NCBI GenBank assembly: GCA_035370465.1
Contig: DAOOVW010000003.1
Location: forward strand, 1-53,398
Source: a bacterium
Lineage (GTDB): Bacteria; Ratteibacteria; UBA8468; B48-G9; JAFGKM01
DNA: 53,398 nucleotides
Direction: 5' to 3'
The number at the start of each line of letters is the position of its first letter. Positions within the stretch are counted from its first letter, which is position 1. Shown in pieces: positions 8,682 through 18,229 of the stretch. The translations under genes and the position numbers were made by a program. Under the pieces are notes generated by a model. That model made no database searches, was not told the origin of the DNA, and was given only the letters and a program-made list of their open reading frames with translations.

Positions 8682-10037
8682 CTAACTTTTGTTTATTACT
8701 TTTTTTGCAATGTAATTTTCAAGATAGCCAACATAATATCTGCCGCTTAAAAAAACTGGGTTATCCATTATTTCTTTATAAAATGGAATTGTTGTTTTTA
8801 CTCCCTCAATCACTGTTTCTTCAAGCGCTCTTTTCATCCTTCTAATTGCTTCATTTCTATCTCTTCCATAAGTTATAAGTTTCATCAATAGGGAGTCATA
8901 ATAAGGTGGAACAATATATCCTTCAAAAATATGTGTATCAACACGAACACCAGGACCTGATGGTAGAAACAGTTTTTCAATTTTCCCTGGAGAAGGTAAA
9001 AAATTGTTTTCAGGGTCTTCAGCATTTATTCTACATTCTATTGAATGTGCCTGTATTCCAATATCCCTTTGCTTGAAAGATAATTTTTCTCCACTTGCAA
9101 TTAAAATTTGACTTTTAACAAGGTCTATGCCCGATACTAACTCTGTAATTGGGTGCTCTACCTGAATTCTTGTATTCATTTCTATAAAGTATGGTTTTTT
9201 ATCTTTATCAACAAGAAATTCAATGGTCCCAGCATTTAGATATTTTATATTTTTTGCAAGTTTATATGCATATTTTTGTAATTTTCTTCTTAATTTTATA
9301 CCAATAACAGGAGAAGGACTTTCTTCAATTAATTTCTGATGTCTCCTTTGAATTGAACAATCTCTTTCCGGGAAAAGGTATATGTTTCCTTTTTTATCAG
9401 CAAGAAGTTGTATTTCAATATGTCTTGGTCTTTCAAGAAATTTCTCAATGTAAAGGCCTCCTTCCCCAAAAGAAATTTTTGATTCTTCATAGCAGGTGTT
9501 CCATAAATTTTCAAATTCATCTGCACTACTTACAATTCTCATACCTCTGCCTCCACCACCAGCAGATGCTTTAATTATTACAGGAAAACCAATTTTTTTT
9601 GCATGATGGAGTGCTTTATCATAATTAAATTCTTCATATCCAGGAATTATGGGAATTCTGCATTTTTTAGCGATTTTTCTTGCCAATGGTTTATCTCCCA
9701 TGGTTTTTATGTTTTCAGCGGTGGGTCCAATAAAAGTTATTCCTGTTGCATTACATATATCAACGAACTGAATATTTTCTGACAGGAATCCATATCCAGG
9801 ATGAACTGCATCTGCTTTTGTTATTTCAATGGCACTAATGATAGAAGGAATATTCAAATAACTTATTGAAGGTGAACTTCCTCCAATACAAATTTTTTCA
9901 TCAGCAAATTTTACAGGATATGAATTCTTATCAACTTCTGAATATCCTATCACTGTTTTAAGTTCAAGTTCTTTACAACTTCTCAAAACCCTGAGAGCAA
10001 TTTCTCCTCTATTTGCTACAAAAACCTTTTTTATCAT
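8682..10037 (-). CDS. accC: Acetyl-CoA carboxylase, biotin carboxylase subunit
   Basis: A 451-residue ATP-grasp enzyme that carboxylates biotin on AccB in the first step of fatty-acid synthesis. MIKKVFVANRGEIALRV at the N-terminus, VHPGYGFLSEN, the glycine-rich ATP loop KASAGGGGRGMR, the catalytic region ERDCSIQRRHQKLIEE and FIEMNTRIQVEH are all intact. The ATG overlaps the accB stop as ATGA. The carboxyltransferase genes accA/accD are not in the window. Confidence 0.96.
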   Translation of the reverse strand: MIKKVFVANRGEIALRVLRSCKELELKTVIGYSEVDKNSYPVKFADEKICIGGSSPSISYLNIPSIISAIEITKADAVHPGYGFLSENIQFVDICNATGITFIGPTAENIKTMGDKPLARKIAKKCRIPIIPGYEEFNYDKALHHAKKIGFPVIIKASAGGGGRGMRIVSSADEFENLWNTCYEESKISFGEGGLYIEKFLERPRHIEIQLLADKKGNIYLFPERDCSIQRRHQKLIEESPSPVIGIKLRRKLQKYAYKLAKNIKYLNAGTIEFLVDKDKKPYFIEMNTRIQVEHPITELVSGIDLVKSQILIASGEKLSFKQRDIGIQAHSIECRINAEDPENNFLPSPGKIEKLFLPSGPGVRVDTHIFEGYIVPPYYDSLLMKLITYGRDRNEAIRRMKRALEETVIEGVKTTIPFYKEIMDNPVFLSGRYYVGYLENYIAKKVINKS

Positions 10038-10459
10038 TTTATTTCAATTACGAAAAGGACCTGACCAAACTCAACTGGTTTTCCATTTTCAACCAATATT
10101 TCTTTAATAGTTCCGTCAACATCTGCTTTTATTTCATTCATAACTTTCATTGCTTCAAGAATACAAAGAACATCTCCATTTTTTACTTCTTTTCCGACTT
10201 CAACAAAAGGTGGACTTTCAGGAGAAGGAGAGCGATAAAAAGTACCAACAAGGGGTGATTTAACATAAACAATATTTTCTATTTTTTGAGTTTGTTCTTC
10301 TGTTTTCTTTAAAATATCAGATGGATTTATTTCTTCTTTTGTTTCCCATTCACTTTTTTTACCAAGAATAAGATGAAAATCACCTTTTTTGATTTCAAGA
10401 TAGTCAAGGTCATATTTTTTCATAAATTCAGCATAAACTTTTATTTCATCTGTTTTCAT
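10034..10459 (-). CDS. accB: Biotin carboxyl carrier protein of acetyl-CoA carboxylase
   Basis: A 141-residue carrier protein. The C-terminal biotinyl domain starts with VKSPLVGTFYRSPSPESPPF and contains the biotinylation motif EAMKVMNEI, in which the Lys is modified by biotin ligase. The N-terminal 60 residues are charged and probably mobile. It lies 8 nt after efp and overlaps accC by 4 nt, so all three are likely one transcript. Confidence 0.95.
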   Translation of the reverse strand: MKTDEIKVYAEFMKKYDLDYLEIKKGDFHLILGKKSEWETKEEINPSDILKKTEEQTQKIENIVYVKSPLVGTFYRSPSPESPPFVEVGKEVKNGDVLCILEAMKVMNEIKADVDGTIKEILVENGKPVEFGQVLFVIEIK

Positions 10460-10467
10460 TTTATTAT

Positions 10468-11022
10468 TTAAACTCTTGTTATGTATTCGCCTGTTCTTGT
10501 GTCAACTTTTATCGTATCTCCAATTTCAATAAATAAAGGCGTCTGAACAATTAAACCAGTTTCTACTTTAACTTTTTTTCTTCCACCTTGGACAGTATCT
10601 CCTTTATATCCGGGTTCTGCTTCAATAACTTTTAAATCAACAGTTGTTGGTAAGATAATGTCAATAATTTCTCCATCTAAAAAAGCACCGTATGTTTGTA
10701 CATTTTCTATTAAAAACTTCTCTTTTTCTCCAACAATTTCTTTTGCCACAGGAAACTGCTCATAAGTATTACTATCCATAAAATAAAAAACATTTCCTTC
10801 TCTATAAAGGTAGGTTAAAGGAATTTCGTCAACGAAAACATCTCCAACTTCAAAATCAGACCTGAAAGTAAGTTCAACAGTTTTGTTTGTTTTCATATCT
10901 CTAACCTTGATAAATACCTTACCTCTACCTCTTGATTGAGTAAGATGACTATAAGAAAGTACTGAATAAATATTATCTTCATATTTAAATAAACTTCCTT
11001 CTCTTAAATCAATTACTTTCAT
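10468..11022 (-). CDS. efp: Elongation factor P
   Basis: A 184-residue three-barrel protein that rescues ribosomes stalled at consecutive prolines. The domain order and motifs are standard: LTYLYREGNVFYFMD in domain II, and GYKGDTV, GLIVQTPLFIEIGD and VDTRTGEYITRV in domain III. The tip of the domain I loop reads SRGRGKVF, placing Arg33 where E. coli has the modified Lys34. No modification enzyme (EpmA/B, EarP, YmfI) is seen nearby. A GGAGA Shine-Dalgarno precedes the ATG. Its promoter must lie within or beyond repeat cluster C. Confidence 0.96.
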   Translation of the reverse strand: MKVIDLREGSLFKYEDNIYSVLSYSHLTQSRGRGKVFIKVRDMKTNKTVELTFRSDFEVGDVFVDEIPLTYLYREGNVFYFMDSNTYEQFPVAKEIVGEKEKFLIENVQTYGAFLDGEIIDIILPTTVDLKVIEAEPGYKGDTVQGGRKKVKVETGLIVQTPLFIEIGDTIKVDTRTGEYITRV

Positions 11023-11618
11023 ATATTCTCCAATTTCTTTTGTAAGGGAAAGACAAAATTTTTAATCTCCCTCTTTCCCTGTTGTGCTATCTGAAAACTC
11101 CAAAATCTCTTTTCAAAATTTCCATAACCCGTTGTGCTATCTGAAATCCCACTTTATAAAGGGGGAGAATACTCTCCCTCCTTTAAAAAAAGGAGGGCAG
11201 GGGTGGATTTTAAAATCTCGCCCTTTCCAATGCTTACCCGTCTATCTTTGTAGAGGGAAGGCCGGCTCGCCCGTAGGGTCCACAGAATTTCTCTGGGCTA
11301 TGCCCGAGGGGATGGATTTTTATTAACAATCCCCCTTCATCTCCGTTGTGCTATCTGGGAGACGATAACGCACCAACTCTGCTTGCTAAACTTTGCTACC
11401 TCAGTCGATTTGCTTAAAGGGGAGAATTAAAAGGGAAAATCAAACACCAACTTTGCCCTGCTATTCCCCGCCTTTTTTAGTCAGTTTAAAAAAGACAGAA
11501 GGGGGATTTAATCTTTTGCTCGTTATTTTTCAGCAATATAGTTGGCTGGTTATTTATTATTATAACTTAAATAGACAATAAAAACAATAAAAGGGGAAAA
11601 ACTGATTTTATTATTTTT
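11023..11618. repeat. Intergenic repeat cluster C
   Basis: A gene-free stretch of 596 bp. GTTGTGCTATCTG occurs three times (near 11079, 11130 and 11344). There are AGGGAAAG/CTTTCCCT arms, CTCCTTTAAAAAAAGGAG, a GGGTGGATTTTAAAATC unit, TTACCCGTCTATCTTTG at 11234-11250, GCTCGCCCGTAGGGTCCACA at 11265-11284, and a GATAACGCACCAACTCTG unit near 11363-11381 shared with clusters A and B. Two ORFs crossing it give repeat-like products and are not accepted as genes. Confidence 0.85.
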
Positions 11619-13217
11619 TTATAAAGATATGATTTTCCACGGAGTGCTTTCAATATAATTTGTGTATTTTTTCATATCAATTCCTGTTTCTTTAAAACTT
11701 TCAGTCCATTTTTCAAAATCAAAAAATTCATTCCAGTTTTCCATCTTACCACCTTTTTTCCAGACATTATAAATTACCTTTGATATTTTTTCATCTCCTC
11801 TTGCGAGAAAACATTCAACACAACTCATATTATATGGATGAAAATCAACCTTTACATATCTATTTTTTTTATGGCTTTCAGTTATAAAATTTTTCTTTTG
11901 TTCATATCCATCAAGAGATATAAATTTTTCTTTTTCAAATTCAGTATGTGGTTTTGGAATAAATGTATTGAAAGAGACATTTACTTTAATTATTTTAGAA
12001 ATATCATTTATTAAATTAACTATTTCAGAAATATCTTTTTCTGTTTCATCAGGTAGCCCAATCATAAAGTAAAGTTTTATATGTCTCCAACCACTTTCTC
12101 TTGCTTCTTGGCATAATTCAATCAATTTTGTGTTTCCCATTTCTTTACCAATTTTATTTCTCAAATTTTCTGATGTTTCAGGAGCAAATGTTAAAGAACT
12201 TTTTTTTATTTCTTTTATTTTGCCTGCTAATTGGAAAGTAAATGTATCCAATCGTAATGAGGGAAAGGAAATTGAGACATTTCTTTTTTTAAATTCATCA
12301 ACAAGTAAACTAACAATTTTTTCAATTTCAGGATGGTCTCCTGCTGAAAAAGAAAGAAGTGAAATTTCTTCATATCCTGTCTTTTCAAATGTCTCTTTTG
12401 CAATTTCAAGCACTTTTTCTGGACTTCTCTTTCTCACTGGTTTCCAGCATTTTCCTGCCTGACAGAACTTACAATTTCTATAACATCCTCTCATTATTTC
12501 AAGAGAAATTCTATCATGGATAATATCAGTCAGTGGGACAAGGTATTTTTTAGGGAAATAAGAATTTTCAAAGTCAAAAATAGTTGCTTTTTTAATATTA
12601 TTTTTTGGAGACATAGGGACAAAAACACCTTCAATTTCTGAAAGGCATTTTAGAATTTTTTCTCTTTTTTCTCCTCTTAATTCCCTATATGTCTCAACTA
12701 TTTTTTCCATTGCTTCTTCTCCTTCTCCTATTACGAAAACATCTATGAAGGGAATAATTGGAAATGGATTGAAAACACTATTGCCACCAGCAATAATAAT
12801 TGGCTCATTATTACCTCTTTCTTTTGAGAAAATTGGGATTTTGCTTATATCTAAAAGGTTTAGAACATTTGTATAATTTAGTTCAGAAGATAAACTAAAC
12901 CCCACAATATCAAAATCCATAACAGGCGTTTTTGTTTCAAGTGTAAAAAGGGGAATATCTTCTTTCTTTAAAATTTCTTCCATATCTTCTAATGGAGAAA
13001 AAAATCTTTCACAAATACAATCATCCCTTTCATTCAACATACCATATAAAATTCTGAATCCCAATGATGACATACCAATTGAATAAATATCTGGATAGGA
13101 AAGGGCAATTTTTACCTTTTCTTTTTCCCATTTTTTAATATAAACATTTATTTCTTTGCCTAAATAAGAAGCAGGATTTTTTACTTTTGATAATAATTGA
13201 GTAATTTTATTTTCCAT
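11619..13217 (-). CDS. B12-binding-type radical SAM protein (TIGR03960-like)
   Basis: A 532-residue protein with an N-terminal cobalamin-binding-like region (IALSYPDIYSIGMSSLGFRI) and a radical SAM core with the cluster motif CYRNCKFC (Cys245, Cys249, Cys252). The layout fits the TIGR03960 family, usually found near ribosomal protein or rodA genes; its substrate is unknown to me. The ATG at 13217 overlaps the rodA stop as TAATG, which I prefer over an upstream in-frame TTG at 13232. It is the last gene of the mre-rod operon. Confidence 0.8.
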   Translation of the reverse strand: MENKITQLLSKVKNPASYLGKEINVYIKKWEKEKVKIALSYPDIYSIGMSSLGFRILYGMLNERDDCICERFFSPLEDMEEILKKEDIPLFTLETKTPVMDFDIVGFSLSSELNYTNVLNLLDISKIPIFSKERGNNEPIIIAGGNSVFNPFPIIPFIDVFVIGEGEEAMEKIVETYRELRGEKREKILKCLSEIEGVFVPMSPKNNIKKATIFDFENSYFPKKYLVPLTDIIHDRISLEIMRGCYRNCKFCQAGKCWKPVRKRSPEKVLEIAKETFEKTGYEEISLLSFSAGDHPEIEKIVSLLVDEFKKRNVSISFPSLRLDTFTFQLAGKIKEIKKSSLTFAPETSENLRNKIGKEMGNTKLIELCQEARESGWRHIKLYFMIGLPDETEKDISEIVNLINDISKIIKVNVSFNTFIPKPHTEFEKEKFISLDGYEQKKNFITESHKKNRYVKVDFHPYNMSCVECFLARGDEKISKVIYNVWKKGGKMENWNEFFDFEKWTESFKETGIDMKKYTNYIESTPWKIISL

Positions 13218-14302
13218 TAAAATACAGACCAACTATCCTGAATATTTTTTAAAAAAATTATACATATCAAACAGGTAATAAGAGAAGAACCACCATAACT
13301 GATAAAAGGCAGCGGTATACCGACAATTGGGAAAAGTCCCATAGTCATTCCTATATTTATTGTAAATTGTGCAACAAACAGAGTTAATATTCCTGTTGCA
13401 AGAAGTTTCCCAAATTCATCTGTTGTAAAAGAAATAATCTCAATAATTTTTTTAAAAAAGAGATAATAAAGAAAAAGAAATATTAGAACTCCAATAAAAC
13501 CAAATTCTTCTGCTAAAACACAAAAAATAAAATCAGTGTGATATTCTGGTAAGAAAGCAAGTTTTGTCTGTGTTCCTTTTAAAAATCCTTTACCTATAAG
13601 TCCCCCTGAACCAATTGTTATTTTTGATTGTAAGAGATTATATCCAGCACCAATTGGGTCTCTTCCAGGGTTTATAAAAGTAAGGATTCTTTCTTTCTGG
13701 TAGCCCTTCATACTAAACCATAAAATAGGACTTAAAAGTAAAACAATAAAAAATAAAGATAAAAATTGTTTTCTACTCATATCTGCCTGATACAAGATAC
13801 CAAGAGAAATGAATATAAATATAAAAGCAGTTCCTAAATTTGGTTGTAAAAGAACAAGAATAAAAGGTATAAAGACAATCAAAAGAGATGTAAAAAAAAC
13901 AGAAAATTTTCTAATATTTCTATTTTCTAAATATGCAGAAAGTGCAACTATCAAAACAAACTTGGCAAATTCAGATGGTTGAAAATATAGCCAACCCAAA
14001 TTTATCCATCTTGAAGGTCCTTTTTCCCCGGTAGCAAGAACTATTAAAAGAAGAAATAAAATTATAAAATATAAAATGGGGGCAAACCTTTTTAATTCTC
14101 TATAATTAACTCCATTTAGGAAAATAATAATAATTGTTCCTAAAATAACCCATATACATTGTTTAACAAAAAAGCTCGACTTGAAGATAATTCCTTTTGA
14201 AGCACTATAAAGAAGAAGTAATCCAATAATAACAAGAATATAAGTCAAAATTACAATAAATGTACTATCATCCCTTTCTTTAAAATATCTAAATAATCCC
14301 AT
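13217..14302 (-). CDS. rodA: Rod-shape peptidoglycan glycosyltransferase RodA
   Basis: A 361-residue SEDS-family membrane protein with about ten hydrophobic segments. It polymerises lipid II together with PBP2 during elongation. Family motifs seen are the QPNLGTAF loop, NPGRDPIGAGYNLLQSKITIGSGG (parts: NPGRDPIGAGYN, SGGLIGKG), PEYHTDFIFCVLAEEFGF and the C-terminal GIPLPFISYGGSS. It overlaps mrdA by 14 nt. It is RodA rather than FtsW because of its mreBCD-mrdA context. Confidence 0.95.
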   Translation of the reverse strand: MGLFRYFKERDDSTFIVILTYILVIIGLLLLYSASKGIIFKSSFFVKQCIWVILGTIIIIFLNGVNYRELKRFAPILYFIILFLLLIVLATGEKGPSRWINLGWLYFQPSEFAKFVLIVALSAYLENRNIRKFSVFFTSLLIVFIPFILVLLQPNLGTAFIFIFISLGILYQADMSRKQFLSLFFIVLLLSPILWFSMKGYQKERILTFINPGRDPIGAGYNLLQSKITIGSGGLIGKGFLKGTQTKLAFLPEYHTDFIFCVLAEEFGFIGVLIFLFLYYLFFKKIIEIISFTTDEFGKLLATGILTLFVAQFTINIGMTMGLFPIVGIPLPFISYGGSSLITCLICIIFLKNIQDSWSVF

Positions 14303-16061
14303 TTTCTATTTCCTCTGATTTCTCTATTGGATTTTTATTTTCTTCCTGGGTTTCTTCATTTGTTTCGCCATTTTCTTCAATTCTTCCTTTTTCAGGTATG
14401 AAGACCTCTTTTAAAATTTTTCCTGCTATTAATGCTGCTTCTGCGGAAGAAGCATGGTCAAGAAAAACAACTATTGCAATTTGAGGATTACTGCTTGGAG
14501 CATAACAAACAAATCCACCATAAGTTGGTAAATCACTTTCTCCCCCTGCTCTTTGAGCAGTACCTGTTTTCCCACTTACTTCAAATCCTTCAACATTTGC
14601 TAAATGTCCTGTCCCAAAAAGAACAACATTTCTTAATCCCTTTTTTAAAATTTCAAGTGTATCTGAACTTATAAAGACTGTTTTATTGATAAAAGGTGAA
14701 CATTCTTTTAAAACATTTCCATCAGGTGAAACAATTTTTTTTACAATAAACGGCTCCCAGATATTACCTCCATTTGCAACTGTTGAAATTAAAGATAGAA
14801 GTTGAATTGGAGTTGTTAGAATTGGACCCTGTCCTATTGCTAAATTTAGTGGGTCTGTTTCCTTTTTTAAAGGAAGATGCCCGCTTTTTTCTCCTGGAAG
14901 GTCAATTCCTGTTTTTTCTCCTAAACCAAATTTACTTGCATATTCAAGCATTTTTTCAACTCCAACCTTCATTCCACATGTGCCAAAAAATATATTACAG
15001 GAAAAAGGTAAAGCGAGGTTTATATCAATTAACCCATGCCCCTCATCTTTCCAGCAATGAAAAACTCTATCTCTTATTTCCATTGCTCCTCTACATTCAA
15101 TTCTGTCATATTCTTGAATTTCGCCTGTCTCCAATGCAGATATTTCTGTTATAATTTTAAAAATTGAGCCAGGTGGGTATTGACCTTTTATAACTCTATT
15201 CACAAGAGGATGACTTGCTAAATTAAAATATTTTTCTACTTCTCCTGGTTTAAAACCGGGTCTACTAACAAGAGCAAGAATTTCTCCATTTCTTGGGTCC
15301 ATTGCGACTACACAACCACTTCTATTTCCTAATTGTTTATATGCACTTCTTTGAATAACACTATCAATAGTTAAAATTAAACTGTTCCCTGTTTTCCCTG
15401 CTTGTTTTTTAAGAACTTTTCTGTAATGTCCAAGAGCATCAACTTCTACCTGTATTCCGCTGGGACTTCCTCTTAAAAAGGTATCATAGTATCTTTCTAC
15501 CCCGTCTTTTCCAATAGTATCTCCTATTTTATATCCTTTGTCTTTTAATGCATCTAATTCTTCTTTTGAAATTTCTCCTAAATATCCAACAACATGACAT
15601 GTCTGGTCTTCAAGTGGATATTGTCTACCAATACTTTCCTGAGGGAAAATACCCGGTAAATTATCAATATTTTCTTCAATAAGAGAAACTTCCTCAATAG
15701 ATAAATTCCTTTTTATTACTATTCTATCATAAGGATTTGTATATTTTTTTTTGAATTTTTCAATAAGAAAGTACTTATTAAAAGAAATTATATTTGATAA
15801 AATTTCTGCTTCTTTTTCAATATTTTTTATGTCAAAAGGGATAAATACAAGATTAAGAGTAGGTATATCTTTTGCAAGAATTTTTCCATTTCTATCATAA
15901 ATAACTCCTCTTGGAGTTCCGATATTTATAGTTCTTATACAATTTTTAGCAGAAAGTTGTGAATAATATCCATATCTTACAACCTGAAGAAAAAAGCACC
16001 AGACACCCAAAATTATTACAAGAAATTTAACTAAATTGTAAAAAAGTCTTTCTTTTTCCAT
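14289..16061 (-). CDS. mrdA: Penicillin-binding protein 2 (elongation transpeptidase)
   Basis: A 590-residue class B PBP. A membrane anchor spans residues 8-28, followed by the pedestal domain with RGVIYDRNG and a C-terminal transpeptidase domain. The active-site motifs are SIFK (Ser299, Lys302), SCN (354-356) and KTGT (from Lys498). The C-terminal tail after about residue 560 is Glu/Asn-rich and probably disordered. It acts in the periplasm with RodA to cross-link lateral-wall peptidoglycan. It overlaps mreD by 31 nt. Confidence 0.95.
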   Translation of the reverse strand: MEKERLFYNLVKFLVIILGVWCFFLQVVRYGYYSQLSAKNCIRTINIGTPRGVIYDRNGKILAKDIPTLNLVFIPFDIKNIEKEAEILSNIISFNKYFLIEKFKKKYTNPYDRIVIKRNLSIEEVSLIEENIDNLPGIFPQESIGRQYPLEDQTCHVVGYLGEISKEELDALKDKGYKIGDTIGKDGVERYYDTFLRGSPSGIQVEVDALGHYRKVLKKQAGKTGNSLILTIDSVIQRSAYKQLGNRSGCVVAMDPRNGEILALVSRPGFKPGEVEKYFNLASHPLVNRVIKGQYPPGSIFKIITEISALETGEIQEYDRIECRGAMEIRDRVFHCWKDEGHGLIDINLALPFSCNIFFGTCGMKVGVEKMLEYASKFGLGEKTGIDLPGEKSGHLPLKKETDPLNLAIGQGPILTTPIQLLSLISTVANGGNIWEPFIVKKIVSPDGNVLKECSPFINKTVFISSDTLEILKKGLRNVVLFGTGHLANVEGFEVSGKTGTAQRAGGESDLPTYGGFVCYAPSSNPQIAIVVFLDHASSAEAALIAGKILKEVFIPEKGRIEENGETNEETQEENKNPIEKSEEIENGII

Positions 16062-16513
16062 TTCAATATCTTTCCCAAATAAACAAAATATTCAACAATT
16101 ACATTTAGTATAGCAAAAATTAATGAATATTTTAAGATTACCTGTTTATTCCACATAAATCCTTCCCCAATTTTCATTGGTAAAATTATAAAATACATTA
16201 GACTAAAAATAAAAACCAAAATATTTCTTATAAGAAAAGACCTTACCTTATAAAAAGAATTTATATATACAATAATAAGAAAAATTATACTACTAAAACC
16301 AGGAATTGATTTGTTAATTGTGTCATATATTATGCCTGAAACAAAAGATAAAAACAAAGAAATTTCAATATTCCCTTCCCACACAAGATTTAAAAGGAAT
16401 ATAAGTAAAAAACAAGGGACAACATTAGGGGAAAAATAAATTGAAAATATAATCTGAATTCCTACAACAACTAAAAAAACTTCAAAAATTCTAATTATGC
16501 CTTTCTTTTCCAA
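16031..16513 (-). CDS. mreD: Rod shape-determining membrane protein MreD
   Basis: A 160-residue, strongly hydrophobic protein with five or six membrane segments, in the expected place between mreC and mrdA. MreD sequences are poorly conserved, so the call rests on position, size and FLLNLVWEG/GIIYDTI-type features. The start codon is TTG, preceded by GAGG within the end of mreC. A later start is possible but would remove the first helix. Confidence 0.85.
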   Translation of the reverse strand: MEKKGIIRIFEVFLVVVGIQIIFSIYFSPNVVPCFLLIFLLNLVWEGNIEISLFLSFVSGIIYDTINKSIPGFSSIIFLIIVYINSFYKVRSFLIRNILVFIFSLMYFIILPMKIGEGFMWNKQVILKYSLIFAILNVIVEYFVYLGKILKWKKKDFFTI

Positions 16514-17162
16514 TTAGTACCTCTTTAATATAAGAATACATACAGTATGGTTTAACATAAATTTTAAGAAATAATGAATTTGTCTGTTTTTCTATTTTTA
16601 CAACTTTGCCAATTTTTATACCAGCAGGAAAACTTTTACTATAACCAGAAGTTAAGACCTCATCCCCAATTTTAATATTACTATCAGAAGAAATATATTT
16701 TAAAAGAACAAATGGAGTTGTTCCTCCTTCAATAATTCCGACTTCACCAGTTGAAAAAAGAACAGAACTTATTTTTGTTTTTGAATTAAAAATAGTAGAA
16801 ACATAAGATACATTTTCTTCCACTCTTTCAACTTTACCAACAAGATTAAGGTCATCTGTTATAACAACCATCCCAGTTTCTACATTTTCCTTTTGCCCTT
16901 TATCAACAACAAGTTCACCAGGAAATAAACTTGGGATGAAATTTATAATTCTTCCAACAATAAATTCATTTAATTTTCCTTCTTCATTTAATTTAAGGAT
17001 TTTTTTAAGTCGTTCATTTTCATTTATTATTTCTGAATAATTTATAATGTTTTTCTTGACCAAATTTTTGGAAAAATTTCTTGAAAAATATAATTTATTA
17101 ATAAGAAATGAAAAATAAATTAAAATAAAAAATAATATTTCTTTTCTAAATCGCCATATCAT
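16491..17162 (-). CDS. mreC: Rod shape-determining protein MreC
   Basis: A 223-residue single-pass membrane protein. The N-terminal anchor is at about residues 8-25, then a short coiled-coil segment (NENERLKKILKLNEE), then the beta-rich MreC domain with ELVVDKGQKENVETGMVV and GDEVLTSGYSKSFPAGIKIG. It links the cytoplasmic MreB to periplasmic wall enzymes. It starts 27 nt after mreB and overlaps mreD by 23 nt. Confidence 0.93.
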   Translation of the reverse strand: MIWRFRKEILFFILIYFSFLINKLYFSRNFSKNLVKKNIINYSEIINENERLKKILKLNEEGKLNEFIVGRIINFIPSLFPGELVVDKGQKENVETGMVVITDDLNLVGKVERVEENVSYVSTIFNSKTKISSVLFSTGEVGIIEGGTTPFVLLKYISSDSNIKIGDEVLTSGYSKSFPAGIKIGKVVKIEKQTNSLFLKIYVKPYCMYSYIKEVLIGKERHN

Positions 17163-17189
17163 AATTTTCTATTAGATGTTTTGTGTAAT

Positions 17190-18218
17190 TTATTCTTGAG
17201 GGAAATGTTTAAAATATTTTTCTTCTTCAAGCATTTTACCTGTTCCTCTAACAACAGCAGTAAGAGGGTCATCAGCAACAATTACAGGAAGTTTTGTCTC
17301 CTGAGAAATAAGTTTATCAATTCCTTTTAATAATGCCCCCCCACCTGCAATTACAACTCCTCCTTCTTTAATTAAATCACTAGAAAGTTCTGGGGGTGTT
17401 TCTTCAAGAACATCCCTAACAGCATTTACTATTAAACTTAATGTGTCTTTTAATGCCTCTCTTATTTCCTCTGAGTTTATTTTTATCTGTTTGGGCAATC
17501 CCTCTACCAGACTTCTTCCATGAACATCCATTTCAAGTTCTTCATTAAGTTTATAAGCAGAACCAATTTGTATTTTAATTTCTTCTGCTGTTCTTTCCCC
17601 AATTAATAAATTATATTTTTTCTTTAAATATTCAATTATTGCTTCATCCATTTCATTGCCTGCAATTCTTAAACTTTTTGTAATTACAATACCCCCAAGT
17701 GATATAACTGCCATTTCAGTTGTCCCCCCACCTATATCAATTATTAAACTTCCACATGGTTCCTCAACAGGCAGTCCCACTCCTATTGCTGCTGCCATTG
17801 GTTCTTCAACAATTCTTACCATCCGCGCTCCTGCTTTTAAAGCGGTCTCTTTAACTGCTCTTCTTTCAACGCTTGTAATTCCAGAAGGAACTGAAATTAC
17901 AATTCTTGGTGGAAGGACAAATTTATGTTTTGGTGTTTTTACTTTTGAAATGAAATATCTCAACATTGCTTCGCATCCATCAAAATCAGCAATTACTCCA
18001 TCTTTCATTGGTTTCATTGCGACTATATTAGCAGGTGTTTTTCCAAGCATTTTTTTTGCTTCTCCACCAACAGCAACGAATTCTTTTGTGGTGGTATTCA
18101 TTGCAACTATTGATGGTTCCATCAAGACAACTCCTTTTCCTCTGACATAAACACATGTATTTGCTGTTCCTAAATCAATACCTATATCATTTGAAAAAAA
18201 AGTCAGAAATTTTACCAT
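17190..18218 (-). CDS. mreB: Actin-like cell-shape protein MreB
   Basis: A 342-residue bacterial actin. It shows the phosphate 1 loop DIGIDLGTANTCVY, the phosphate 2 loop IIDIGGGTTEMAV, the adenosine motif VIAGGGALLKG, VRIVEEPMAAAIG and the conserved VVRGTGKMLE C-terminus. It forms membrane-bound filaments that guide the elongation machinery. A GTAAGGAGAG Shine-Dalgarno precedes the ATG, and the barrel-protein gene lies 11 nt upstream. Confidence 0.98.
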   Translation of the reverse strand: MVKFLTFFSNDIGIDLGTANTCVYVRGKGVVLMEPSIVAMNTTTKEFVAVGGEAKKMLGKTPANIVAMKPMKDGVIADFDGCEAMLRYFISKVKTPKHKFVLPPRIVISVPSGITSVERRAVKETALKAGARMVRIVEEPMAAAIGVGLPVEEPCGSLIIDIGGGTTEMAVISLGGIVITKSLRIAGNEMDEAIIEYLKKKYNLLIGERTAEEIKIQIGSAYKLNEELEMDVHGRSLVEGLPKQIKINSEEIREALKDTLSLIVNAVRDVLEETPPELSSDLIKEGGVVIAGGGALLKGIDKLISQETKLPVIVADDPLTAVVRGTGKMLEEEKYFKHFPQE

Positions 18219-18229
18219 ATTTTCTCTCC

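Noticed and set aside
8268..10258. Several Phe-rich plus-strand ORFs opposite Asp23, accC and accB
   Set aside because: Shadow frames of A+T-rich minus-strand genes; their composition follows the opposite strand's codons.
11084..11581. Two plus-strand ORFs in repeat cluster C
   Set aside because: They cross repeat units that recur elsewhere in other frames, with no start signals.
17656..18150. 164-codon plus-strand ORF opposite mreB
   Set aside because: It mirrors conserved mreB codons, has no ribosome site and gives no recognisable protein.
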